Shown piece by piece: positions 1 through 7,821 of a stretch of 15,649 nucleotides of DNA; position 1 is the first letter of the stretch, and each line of letters starts with the position of its first letter. This DNA is from Deltaproteobacteria bacterium (GTDB taxonomy: Bacteria; Desulfobacterota; Binatia; Binatales; Binataceae): positions 1 to 15,649 of the forward strand of contig JAJXYM010000258.1 in assembly GCA_021780585.1 (NCBI GenBank), read 5' to 3'. The translations under genes and the position numbers were made by a program. A model generated the notes under the pieces. That model searched no databases. It was given only the letters and a program-made list of their open reading frames with translations, and was not told the DNA's origin.

Positions 1-2365
1 ACGGTTCCGAACCGGCCACCGCGATCGGCCGTTCCAGCAACGCCTTTTCGGTGTCGCCGACTTTCAGCATCAGCGTGACGGTATACTTGCCGCGCGGCAG
101 CGGCGCGGATTCGCCGCGGTAGCGCGCCGCGCCGACCGGCGTCATGGCGATATCGATTGCGTGACCGCCGCCCGTGATCCGCGCGTAAAGATTATTGACC
201 GGCGCGGCGTCGGCCGTGTCGGCGTCGATCGTCAAGGCTCCCCCCGCGCCCGGCCGCGCCCGCAGCGTGAACAGACCCGAATCGCCCGGCCGCGCCACCC
301 AATCGATCAATTGCGACCAGAACTCCGCGTAACGGTCCCAGCGGAGCCACGCCAGCGACCCCATCGAATCCGGGTCCGCGACGAACACGGCGCTGCGCCC
401 GAGCTGGTATTGCCACGTCACCAGCAAGGGCGTGGACTTGCTCGGACTGCGGATCAATAGCGGAACTTCCGCTCCCTCCTTGGGTTCGGTCGCGGCGAAA
501 AACTCCATCGCCGGCACTTCCGCTGGCGCGATCCCGTTGAGGATCGCGCTCGGCGCCGCCATCTCCACGCTGGTGTGCTCGCGATGTTTGAAGTTCTGCG
601 CCTCGTGCGTCAGATGGACCAGCAGTTGCGGCAGCTTCGTAATATCCTCGACGCGGTAGAAAATCCCGCCCGTGCCATGGGCGAAATCCTGCAGCAGCCG
701 GAGATTCTCCAGGTCCGGTCCGATCCGGATGGTCGAAACCGGGATACCCTCCTTGGCGTAGTCGGCCATTAGCTGATCGTGGTCGTGATACTGGCGGTTG
801 GTGTCGCCGTCAGTAAGCAGGATCACTTCGCGCACCGGCAGTCCGGTGGCGAGGATTTCGCGCTCGGCGATCTCCAGCGCCTCCTTGAAATCGGTGCCGC
901 CGCCCGGCTCGAGCCGTCCGACCCGGTTCAGCAGCTCCGCGCGATCCTCGCCGAGCGGCCGCAGATGGCCGAGTACGTAGGGTTCGGAATCAAACGCGAT
1001 TACGCCGGCGTAATCGGTGTCGTCGAGCTGATTAAGCAGCGCGATCGCGGCCTGCTTGGCGTAGCGGATCCGCTCGCCGTCGCGCACCGCGGGAAAGCGC
1101 GAGTTGTAGCTCATCGAGTTGGAACGATCGATCAGCAGGTAGACGGCGATCGGCTCGCGCGAGGGCGGCGGCGGCTGCGGCTCGAATTTGATCGGCAGGG
1201 TCTTTTCGAGCGGCGTGCCATGGAAACGCGCGTCGCGCAAGGAATCGCCGGTGACGATCAGCCCGCCGCCATAATCCGCGACGTAATGATTCAGCGCCTC
1301 TTCGGCCGCTGGCGCCAGCGCGTCGGCCGGCACGTTGGCGATAATCACCGCCTGGTACGCCAGATAGACGCGCGGATCGACCGGCAAGCCGCGCGGCGCC
1401 GCGTTGGCGACGTCGTAATGGCGCAGCTTGAGCGCGTTGGTCAGGCTTTCCGGCGGCGAATTCGCGATCATCAGGACGCGCGGCGGCGCGCTGACCGAAA
1501 CCGCCGTCACCGCCCACGGATTCACGCGGACGAGCGGCGGATCGACCGTCACCGCGGCGCTCATCAGATAGGCGCCCGGCTGATCGACCCGATACGGCAA
1601 CTTGAAACGATTGATTCCCGGACGCAGCGTAACGCGCTGATCGCCGATCGACGCGCCGTCGGCGGCCAGCGCGACCCGCGCGGCGACGGGACGGTTCGCT
1701 TCGCTGTCGAGTTCGAGGTTGAAGGCGAAGCTTTCGCCGGCATGGACGGCGGTCGGCGCCTCAAAGTTGACCAGCGCGACCCGGGCGGCGGCGGAGGGCG
1801 GCGGCGCGGCGGTAAAAATCCGGATGCCGTTTTCGGCCAGAGTCGCCGCCGCCGCCCGCGCTCCCGGACTCGTCTGATTACCGTCGCTGAGCAGCAGCAC
1901 GCGCTTTTCGTCGGTCGGCGCGAACAATCCCGAGGCCATCGTCAGCGCGCCGCCGATATCGGTCGCGCCGCGATCGGCGCCCGCGCTGGCCAGCGCCAGC
2001 AAGCGCGGATCTTCGAGCGGCGCGAGCAGCCGGGCCTCGCGGCCGAAGCCGATCGCGCCAAGGCGGTCGTGCGAGTCCATCGCGGCGCGCAAATCGGCGA
2101 TCCGCCGCAGCATCCACGCCTCCTGATCGGGCGCGATCGACGCCGACTGATCGAGCGCGACCACCACCGACATATGCCGCGCGCCGGTCACGACCGGCCG
2201 GCGCGCGCCCGCGACCGCGAGCACCAGGGCCGCCAGCGCTCCGATCCGCAGGATCAGCGAAAGCGCTCCGGCGAGCGTCCGGCCGCCGCGCATCGCGAGG
2301 ATTCCGGGGGCCGCGGCCAAAGGCGCCGCCGCGAGCAGCCACAGCAGCACCGGACGTTCAAACAT
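1..2365 (-). CDS. Membrane protein with two VWA domains and a GATase1-like domain (C-terminus outside window)
   Basis: About 788 residues are visible and the frame is still open at the left edge, so the C-terminus is missing. The ATG at 2365 overlaps the end of the upstream gene by 8 nt. Two membrane segments (about 4-24 and 31-54) are followed by a first VWA domain with an intact MIDAS (DQSAS, D72), a downstream T in TDIGGAL and an SDG motif. Next come an Ig-like beta-rich stretch (about 200-270) and a flavodoxin/glutamine-amidotransferase-like region (about 275-390). A second VWA domain has DRSNS at 413-417, GGGTD, and TDGD at 518-521. A further all-beta region follows. The order VWA, GATase1-like, VWA is known from proteins annotated as VWA or putative glutamine amidotransferase membrane proteins in MoxR/Bat clusters. 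The VWA domains should face the periplasm and bind a divalent metal and a protein partner. I see no catalytic Cys triad, so amidotransferase activity is unlikely. The domain calls are solid; the cellular role is inferred. Confidence 0.85.
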   Translation of the reverse strand, partial: MFERPVLLWLLAAAPLAAAPGILAMRGGRTLAGALSLILRIGALAALVLAVAGARRPVVTGARHMSVVVALDQSASIAPDQEAWMLRRIADLRAAMDSHDRLGAIGFGREARLLAPLEDPRLLALASAGADRGATDIGGALTMASGLFAPTDEKRVLLLSDGNQTSPGARAAAATLAENGIRIFTAAPPPSAAARVALVNFEAPTAVHAGESFAFNLELDSEANRPVAARVALAADGASIGDQRVTLRPGINRFKLPYRVDQPGAYLMSAAVTVDPPLVRVNPWAVTAVSVSAPPRVLMIANSPPESLTNALKLRHYDVANAAPRGLPVDPRVYLAYQAVIIANVPADALAPAAEEALNHYVADYGGGLIVTGDSLRDARFHGTPLEKTLPIKFEPQPPPPSREPIAVYLLIDRSNSMSYNSRFPAVRDGERIRYAKQAAIALLNQLDDTDYAGVIAFDSEPYVLGHLRPLGEDRAELLNRVGRLEPGGGTDFKEALEIAEREILATGLPVREVILLTDGDTNRQYHDHDQLMADYAKEGIPVSTIRIGPDLENLRLLQDFAHGTGGIFYRVEDITKLPQLLVHLTHEAQNFKHREHTSVEMAAPSAILNGIAPAEVPAMEFFAATEPKEGAEVPLLIRSPSKSTPLLVTWQYQLGRSAVFVADPDSMGSLAWLRWDRYAEFWSQLIDWVARPGDSGLFTLRARPGAGGALTIDADTADAAPVNNLYARITGGGHAIDIAMTPVGAARYRGESAPLPRGKYTVTLMLKVGDTEKALLERPIAVAGSEP

Positions 2366-4226
2366 GGCGCGCGCTCCAGCGCGCCGCGCGGCGCGTCAAC
2401 ACGATCGATTCGAGCAGAAAGACGAGCAACGCCAGACCCGCCAGCAGCGTTCCGATCGGCCGCATCTGGAATTGCGCGGTGAGTGGGGCGGCGGCCGGCG
2501 CGGCGGGCGGCGGCGCGGCCGGGAACTCCGGCGCGATCAGATCGGATTCGCCGGCGTCGTAGTAATTGGCGTAGACCGTGACCGAATCCCGCCCCGCCGT
2601 CAGATGATAGACGCCGGCGAGCAGCGGCCGAAACCGCACCCGTCCCCAGCGGTCCGGCGTCAGCATCCGGCCCGCTCCGTCCGGCGCGGTGAGCAGGGTC
2701 CGCGCGAACATCGGCACGCTGACCGGCGCGCCGGTGGCTTCAATCATCACGTCCTGCGGCGCAATCAGCCGCCGAATCGTGTCGATCGTCGCCAGCAGCG
2801 CGTCGAGCCGATCCGGATCCAGCAGCAGATGGTCGCGCACGTCGAACGCGATCATCCCGATTTCGCCGTCGGCGGCGCGGCCGATCGCGGTCAAGGGAAA
2901 GCTTTCGCGATCGCCGGCTCCGCTGCCCTGCGACGTCGCCCGCATCCAGCCGGGCAATTCGACCATCCGCGCCGGACCGAGCAGGACGGGAGCGGCAAGC
3001 TCGCCGACGCCCGCCCGCCGGCGCATCTCGGCGGCCGCGACCGAACCGACCACCGGCAGCAGCGGGGGCCGTTTCGATCCGCTCAGCCAGGGTTCGGGAA
3101 AGACGAACAGCCGCGCGGCGGCCGTGACCCCGGCGTCGCCGCAATCGTGCAGCACGGCGAGCGCGAAACCGCGCGCACGGTCGAAGGCGTTGGAGACGTT
3201 GGGGTCGGCGGTGGTGACGATCAAATTGGGATTGACCGCCAGCAGGATCCGCGCGAGGTCGTCGCGCACGCCCGGATCGGGCGAGAGCACCAGCGCGCGG
3301 GTCTGTGCGATCGAGGGGGCCAGCGCGTAGCGATCATTGTCGGCCGCCAGCGCGTCGGCCGTGAGAATCCGCGCGGCGACCACGCCGCCCGCGCGCAGCG
3401 GACCGAACGGCACGACCATCTCGGCGCGCGGCTCGACGATAAAGCCCGAATGGAAGACGGTCCGGCCGCCGGCGTCGATTTGCAGCTCGCAGGGTTGCGG
3501 ATGGGTCGAGAAATTGCGCACCACCACCCGTCCCAGAGTCGCGCGCGGCACGCCCGGATCGATCGAGACGATCGCCAGATTCCCGGCCGGCGCGCCCACC
3601 TGATGGAATCGCGGCGGGACGGCCAAACGCGCGTCCTCGATCACCTCGGCGGGCGGCGGGCGATCGGCGAAGAGATCGATCGTGTCGGCGCCGCGGGCGT
3701 CGACCAGCGCGGCGCGCAGCGCCGCCGGACTGGCGGCGACGTCGGTCGGCTTGAGGCGGCCGAGGATCCGCCCGATTTCCGCCCGATCGGTCGCCGGCGC
3801 CTGCGCCGCGCCCGCCTCGAGCGCGTAGGTGATAACGCTGAAGGAATCGCCGATCGGCGCTTCGGCGACGATTCGCCGGGCGGCCTGGCGCGCCTCGTCG
3901 AGACGCGAAAGGTCGCCGTCCCGCGCGCCCATCGCCGCGCCGAGATCGAAGACGAGGGCGTGCGTGCGCCGGCCGCCGGCGCCGCCATGGGCGCGCAGAT
4001 AGAGGCCGGCGACGGCGAGGGTCAGGGCGGCGAGCGCCAGCGCCTCGAGCCAGAAGGGCAGATCGAGCCGCAGCACGCGGCTGCGCGCGACGGGCGCCGG
4101 CGCCTCCTCGAACAGGATCAGGCTGGAGACTTCGATCGTCGGCCGCGAACGCGCGCGCAGATAGATCGCCACCAGCGCGGCGAGGCTCAGCGCATAGAGC
4201 AGATTGGCGGGATTGAGCAAGCCCAT
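2358..4226 (-). CDS. BatA-type membrane protein with degenerate VWA domain
   Basis: 622 residues. The N-terminus matches the BatA (aerotolerance regulator N-terminal) domain: a membrane segment at about 5-24, a polar loop starting ARSRPT, and a second membrane segment at about 58-78. A VWA-like fold follows, but its MIDAS is degraded: the expected D-x-S-x-S reads DLGAA (D94 to A98), with both serines lost. The T of PTDVAASP and a later IDLFAD remain. The middle and C-terminal parts are beta-rich, with a region resembling a receiver or flavodoxin fold (ALVLSPDPGVRDDLARIL). A final membrane segment at about 591-610 ends in a basic tail. The gene starts 2 nt after the DUF58 stop and overlaps the next gene by 8 nt, so it is translated with them. 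In Bat systems this protein is an inner-membrane partner of MoxR/DUF58. Its VWA domain probably acts as a scaffold that does not bind metal. Confidence 0.85.
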   Translation of the reverse strand: MGLLNPANLLYALSLAALVAIYLRARSRPTIEVSSLILFEEAPAPVARSRVLRLDLPFWLEALALAALTLAVAGLYLRAHGGAGGRRTHALVFDLGAAMGARDGDLSRLDEARQAARRIVAEAPIGDSFSVITYALEAGAAQAPATDRAEIGRILGRLKPTDVAASPAALRAALVDARGADTIDLFADRPPPAEVIEDARLAVPPRFHQVGAPAGNLAIVSIDPGVPRATLGRVVVRNFSTHPQPCELQIDAGGRTVFHSGFIVEPRAEMVVPFGPLRAGGVVAARILTADALAADNDRYALAPSIAQTRALVLSPDPGVRDDLARILLAVNPNLIVTTADPNVSNAFDRARGFALAVLHDCGDAGVTAAARLFVFPEPWLSGSKRPPLLPVVGSVAAAEMRRRAGVGELAAPVLLGPARMVELPGWMRATSQGSGAGDRESFPLTAIGRAADGEIGMIAFDVRDHLLLDPDRLDALLATIDTIRRLIAPQDVMIEATGAPVSVPMFARTLLTAPDGAGRMLTPDRWGRVRFRPLLAGVYHLTAGRDSVTVYANYYDAGESDLIAPEFPAAPPPAAPAAAPLTAQFQMRPIGTLLAGLALLVFLLESIVLTRRAARWSARHV

Positions 4227-4228
4227 GG

Positions 4229-5152
4229 TCAGGCGATCACTCCCAGCCGGGGAAATTCCCGCGCGACGATATCGTCCAGCCGCGACGCGCCGAAGGCCCG
4301 CGCGTACATCACGCCGCGGCGCTTGCAGAAGTCGGCGAGCGCGTCAGCGTGCGCGGCGATGCGCCGGCGGCAGGCCTCGGCCTCGCGCGGACCGAAACTC
4401 ACGTCGCGCATCACGCCGGTCTCGCAATCGCGCACGCGATAGCTGCCGGGCGGATAATCGACCGCGCTTTCGCGATCGCCCATCACGTGGACCGCCTTGA
4501 CCTCGTAATGGGCGGCGAGCAGATCGCCCAGGGCGGTCTCGTAATCGTTGGGGCCGACCAGAAAATCCGAGACGATAATCGCGACGCCGGGCGGCCGGCG
4601 CTGGCCCAGCAGATGGGCCGTGGCGGCGGCCAGCCGGGTTTCGCCGCCGCAGCGCACGGTGTCGAAAAAGGCGTGAAATTCGCCGTAGGATTCGCGCCGG
4701 CGGAAAAACGGGGTTGATTCGAAACGCGCCTTGCCGCCGTGGCCGGAGAAGACCGCGATACGCACCGGATCGTTCTCGCTCATCGCGATATAGGCGAGTC
4801 CCGCGCCCAGGGTCAGGGCGAAACCGAGTTTGTCGTCGGCCGCCGGCAGCGCCATCGACGCGCTCGCGTCCACCATCACGGTGATTTCGATCTGGCGCTC
4901 GGGGCGGAAGGTGCGGACCTTGAGATCGTCGAGCCGCGCGAGCGCGTTCCAGTCGAGGAAGCGGAGATCGTCGCCGGGGGCGTATTCGCGGAAATCCTCG
5001 AGTTCGATTCCGGAGCCTTGCGCGCGGCCGATGATCCGGCGGCCGGCGCGCGGCGCGCGGGTGCGCCGCGCCTGCATCATCAGGCCGTCGAGTCGGCGCA
5101 GGAAATCGGGCTCGAACGCGCGTGCGGCGAGCATCGTAAATGCCTTGCTCAC
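4229..5152 (-). CDS. DUF58 domain-containing protein (MoxR partner)
   Basis: 307 residues starting at GTG, in a GTGA overlap with the MoxR stop. The DUF58 signature is clear at about 50-73: the conserved D-x-R-x-Y-x-x-G-D-D pattern appears as EDFREYAPGDDLRFLDWNAL. A VWA-like half follows, with a MIDAS-type DASAS at 95-99 and a later VSDFL strand (IIVSDF). There is no signal peptide and no clear membrane segment, so the protein is probably cytoplasmic, unlike the membrane-bound DUF58 proteins of some Bat operons. DUF58 proteins are nearly always encoded beside MoxR ATPases and are thought to be their adaptors or substrates; no enzymatic activity is established. The four-base overlap upstream and 2-nt gap downstream imply coupled translation and near-equal expression with MoxR and the BatA-like protein. 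Confidence 0.93.
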   Translation of the reverse strand: MSKAFTMLAARAFEPDFLRRLDGLMMQARRTRAPRAGRRIIGRAQGSGIELEDFREYAPGDDLRFLDWNALARLDDLKVRTFRPERQIEITVMVDASASMALPAADDKLGFALTLGAGLAYIAMSENDPVRIAVFSGHGGKARFESTPFFRRRESYGEFHAFFDTVRCGGETRLAAATAHLLGQRRPPGVAIIVSDFLVGPNDYETALGDLLAAHYEVKAVHVMGDRESAVDYPPGSYRVRDCETGVMRDVSFGPREAEACRRRIAAHADALADFCKRRGVMYARAFGASRLDDIVAREFPRLGVIA

Positions 5153-6195
5153 GCGCGGGTCGCGCGCACGGCCTTGAGCACCTGTTCGACGATCTGGGCG
5201 GCGTCGACGTTGTCGGAATGGGCGGCGTAGTTGAGCATGATGCGATGTTCGAGGGCGGCGTGGGCGTGCCGCTCGATATCGTCGTAGGAAACGTTGGCGC
5301 GGCCGTCGAGCATCGCGCGCACCTTGGCCCCCATGATCAGGGCGAGCGCGCCGCGCGGACTCGAACCGAAGCTGACGTAGCGATCGACCGAATCCACCCG
5401 CACCCGGCTATGCATATCGCCAAGCGCGCGGGAGTTTTGCGGCTGCGTCGCCCGCACCATCCGGGCGGCGTATTGCTCGATCGACGGGGCGACCAGCACC
5501 TCGCGCACCAGATGCTTGAGGCCCTCGATACGCGCGGCCGCCTCGCCGGCCGGAAACACCGGCTCGACCCCGGCCTCTTCCGGCCCGGTCGCGGACGAGA
5601 TGATGCGCACGAGTTCGTCCTCGCCCGGATAGGCCAGCCGCACCTTGAACAGAAACCGATCGAGCTGCGCCTCGGGCAGCGGATAGGTGCCTTCCATCTC
5701 GATCGGATTCAGCGTCGCCATCACGAAGTACGGACGCGCCAGCGGATAGGTATTCGCGCCGACCGTCACCTGCAGTTCAGCCATCGCCTCGAGCAGGGCG
5801 GATTGGGTCTTGGGCGTGGCGCGGTTGATTTCGTCGCCGAGCAGGATATGGCAGAAGACCGGACCGGGCTGGAAGCTGAATTCGCGATGGCCTTCGGCGG
5901 CGGAAAGAATCACGCGCGTGCCGGTGATATCGGCCGGCATCAAATCGACGGTGAATTGAATCCGCCCGAAGCTCAGGTTCAGCGCCAGGCCGAGCGTCTT
6001 TACCAGCGTGGTCTTGCCGGTGCCGGGCACGCCCTCGATCAGCACATGGCCGCCGGCGAAAAGCGCGCTCAGCAACTCTTCGACCGCCTCCTCGTGGCCG
6101 ATAATCACCTTGTGGATTTCGGCCTGGATCCGGCGGAAGGTGCGGGCGAAGTCCGAAATCGTGGGCTGGGCAATGGCCGCCTGGGCTTCGCTCAT
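5149..6195 (-). CDS. MoxR family AAA+ ATPase
   Basis: 348 residues, the usual length for the family. Walker A is GVPGTGKT at 55-62, Walker B is HILLGDEIN at about 116-124 (D121, E122), and sensor 1 lies in ATLNP around 160-164. The MoxR hallmark EGTYPLPEAQLDRF follows at 168-181. The C-terminal lid (about 260-330) contains SRALGDMHSR and SPRGAL, corresponding to the arginine-rich lid and sensor 2 region. MoxR proteins are cytoplasmic hexameric AAA+ chaperones that remodel VWA-containing clients, for example in methanol dehydrogenase activation, RavA/ViaA and Bat systems. The gene overlaps its upstream neighbour by ATGA and its downstream neighbour by GTGA. With three VWA-fold proteins encoded downstream, the likely clients are those products. 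The family call is certain; the client is inferred from context. Confidence 0.97.
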   Translation of the reverse strand: MSEAQAAIAQPTISDFARTFRRIQAEIHKVIIGHEEAVEELLSALFAGGHVLIEGVPGTGKTTLVKTLGLALNLSFGRIQFTVDLMPADITGTRVILSAAEGHREFSFQPGPVFCHILLGDEINRATPKTQSALLEAMAELQVTVGANTYPLARPYFVMATLNPIEMEGTYPLPEAQLDRFLFKVRLAYPGEDELVRIISSATGPEEAGVEPVFPAGEAAARIEGLKHLVREVLVAPSIEQYAARMVRATQPQNSRALGDMHSRVRVDSVDRYVSFGSSPRGALALIMGAKVRAMLDGRANVSYDDIERHAHAALEHRIMLNYAAHSDNVDAAQIVEQVLKAVRATRA

Positions 6196-7556
6196 CGGTC
6201 GAACACTCGCTTGATCGTCATCTGGTCGTCGGCCGGCACAGCGGCCCGCGCGATCGGTTCATCGGGCAATTGATTTGGATTGAGCGGCACGCGCACCCTG
6301 GGCGGCATATAGGTCGGACTGCCGGGGGCGCTGGCCTCGTCGGACGGCTCGGCTTCAATCGCAATCTTGAAGCTGTCGCTGCCGAAGGGCTGCGGCGCGG
6401 CCGGGCCGAACAGATGCCCCGGGTCGGCGCCGACGCCATGATTCGCGCCGCCGCCGGCGTCATTGGAGGCGTCCTGCTCGGGCGGATTGGCATTGCTATT
6501 GGCGCCATTCGGATTCGATTCGGGAGCCGCGGCGGCCGCGCCATCGGGATTGCCGTTGGCCATCTGATCGGCCTGCGCGCCCGGAATCGAGGCGACCGGC
6601 GGAGCGCCCGGACGATGCGCATGATTGGCGTTGGGCGCGGCGCCGTTCGACATGCCGTTAGACCCAGCGCCGGCGGAATTTTTCGCCAGATTTTGCGCTT
6701 GATTCCCGCCCTTGCGGGGGCCGTCCGCACCGTGGGCGGCGGGATTACGTTCGGTCAGCCGTAAGCGCGTCGGCGCGCCGGCGGCGGAATTGCGGCCGGT
6801 CAACTTATGCTGAAAGGCGTCGGCAAACTGCCGCGCCCGGTTCATCAGGCCGCCCAGGCCGTGCGACTTGTTGCCGGAGCCGCCGGCGCTGAGCTTTTCC
6901 TGCAGGCGGCGGAGCGTTTCGGGGTCGGCGTAGATCTGTGCGTTGGGCTCGAGGGCGGGATCGGCCGGCTGGATCTCGAGATGGTCGATATCGGCGGTAA
7001 TTTCGCCGCCGGCGCCGGGCCCGGCCGCGCGGCGCCGGCTTGCGCCGCCGCGGTTCAGATCAGGCGTCGCCAGCGCCGCCAGCAGCAGGGCCGCCAGCAG
7101 GGCGAATAACGAGCGTGAGACCAGGCGCGGTTCGATTCGCCGGGGCTCGTAATTATCCCGCAACGCATAGGTGTCTTCGACCAGAAACGGCCATAATTGA
7201 CCGCGATGGACGGTTTCGGCGAGGGCTAAAACGGTGGTCAGGCGACCCTTGAGGCCGGCGCGATCGTCAGCAAGGCCGGCGGCGCGCATCGGATCAATTC
7301 GTCCGGCCCATCCGCGCCGCGCCGCGCCAATCAGTCCGCCCGCCGCAACGATCAATATGACCAGCGCGGCGCCAAGGAAGCTCAGCGGGCCCAATCGGGC
7401 CGCGGCCAGGAGCACCAACGCCCCGCCGCCGATAATCACGGCGAGCGTCGTAAACAGCCATTGCTGGCCAGTGAGCAGATTGAGACGCGAACGTATGCCC
7501 CTGATCTGGAAGAGGATCAGCCAGAGTTTCTGCTCATCGCGACGGGTTGCGGACAC
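6192..7556 (-). CDS. Three-TM membrane protein with Asn/Ala/Gly-rich tail, first gene of MoxR/Bat operon (DUF4175-like, tentative)
   Basis: 454 residues starting at GTG (7556), with only a weak GGA five bases upstream. Two adjacent membrane segments (about 33-53 and 58-78) are followed by a conserved-looking polar segment (PMRAAGLADDRAGLKGRL, VEDTYALRDNYEPRRIEP). A third membrane segment lies at about 149-164. A charged region with a possible helix (DPETLRRLQEKL) comes next, then a long low-complexity stretch at about 275-395 rich in Asn, Ala, Gly and Pro. The C-terminus (about 418-454) regains ordinary composition with VRVPLNPNQLPDEPI and a basic end. The gene overlaps moxR by ATGA. Uncharacterised proteins of this design, annotated as DUF4175 or simply membrane protein, precede moxR in similar clusters. 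The disordered tail is presumably extracytoplasmic and could reach or tether the VWA partners. The family name is tentative; the gene is certain. Confidence 0.8.
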   Translation of the reverse strand: MSATRRDEQKLWLILFQIRGIRSRLNLLTGQQWLFTTLAVIIGGGALVLLAAARLGPLSFLGAALVILIVAAGGLIGAARRGWAGRIDPMRAAGLADDRAGLKGRLTTVLALAETVHRGQLWPFLVEDTYALRDNYEPRRIEPRLVSRSLFALLAALLLAALATPDLNRGGASRRRAAGPGAGGEITADIDHLEIQPADPALEPNAQIYADPETLRRLQEKLSAGGSGNKSHGLGGLMNRARQFADAFQHKLTGRNSAAGAPTRLRLTERNPAAHGADGPRKGGNQAQNLAKNSAGAGSNGMSNGAAPNANHAHRPGAPPVASIPGAQADQMANGNPDGAAAAAPESNPNGANSNANPPEQDASNDAGGGANHGVGADPGHLFGPAAPQPFGSDSFKIAIEAEPSDEASAPGSPTYMPPRVRVPLNPNQLPDEPIARAAVPADDQMTIKRVFDR

Positions 7557-7657
7557 TTGATTCCGAAATGGACGCGGCCGTTAACGTGAAATTTCTCTCA
7601 AACTTAGTTTAGCCCAAGCCGCTACGCAATCAAATTGTCGAATCATTAGAAATTACC

Positions 7658-7686
7658 ATCATATATATTAGTTTTGCGAATATCGA
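7658..7686 (-). promoter_or_regulatory. Candidate sigma70-type promoter of the MoxR/Bat operon
   Basis: On the minus strand a -10-like TATGAT (5 of 6 matches, 7658-7663) lies 17 nt from a -35-like TCGATA (4 of 6, 7681-7686). The surrounding 7596-7680 is the most AT-rich stretch of the window. Transcription would start about 95 nt before the GTG at 7556. A second candidate lies closer to the gene: TTGATT (7628-7633), 16 nt, TAAACT (7606-7611). Both are consensus matches only. Confidence 0.35.
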
Positions 7687-7751
7687 CGTCGTGCCGAAAA
7701 GCGAATTCGCGAGGCGATCGAGTCGCCGCGCCGGACGCTGAACGGATTAGC

Positions 7752-7777
7752 CGCGGCGGCACGGGCGGCCCGCCGCG
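7752..7777 (-). other. GC-rich hairpin downstream of the oxidoreductase gene
   Basis: A perfect 8-bp inverted repeat (CGCGGCGG at 7752-7759, CCGCCGCG at 7770-7777) encloses a 10-nt loop. It lies 45-70 nt past the stop of the minus-strand oxidoreductase gene. No T tract follows in either direction, so it may slow polymerase or protect a 3' end but does not meet the definition of an intrinsic terminator. Confidence 0.35.
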
Positions 7778-7821
7778 CGAACATCATCCACACGCAGCTA
7801 TTTGACGATAGCGCGGGTCTT

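Noticed and set aside
779..2482. 567-codon open frame on the plus strand opposite the dual-VWA gene
   Set aside because: The translation is Arg-rich with no family pattern and it mirrors a gene with clear domains on the other strand. Long antisense frames are expected at this GC.
2364..4442. 692-codon open frame on the plus strand opposite the BatA-like gene
   Set aside because: Same reason: Arg/Gly/Asp-rich shadow with no motif, while the minus strand encodes a protein with recognisable membrane segments and an operon-type junction at both ends.
5140..6273. 377-codon plus-strand frame opposite MoxR
   Set aside because: MoxR on the minus strand has every AAA+ motif, so the opposite frame is a shadow.
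7596..7680. AT-rich stretch considered as a tRNA or small RNA remnant
   Set aside because: No cloverleaf, CCA end or stable stem was found; promoter or UP-type DNA explains it better.
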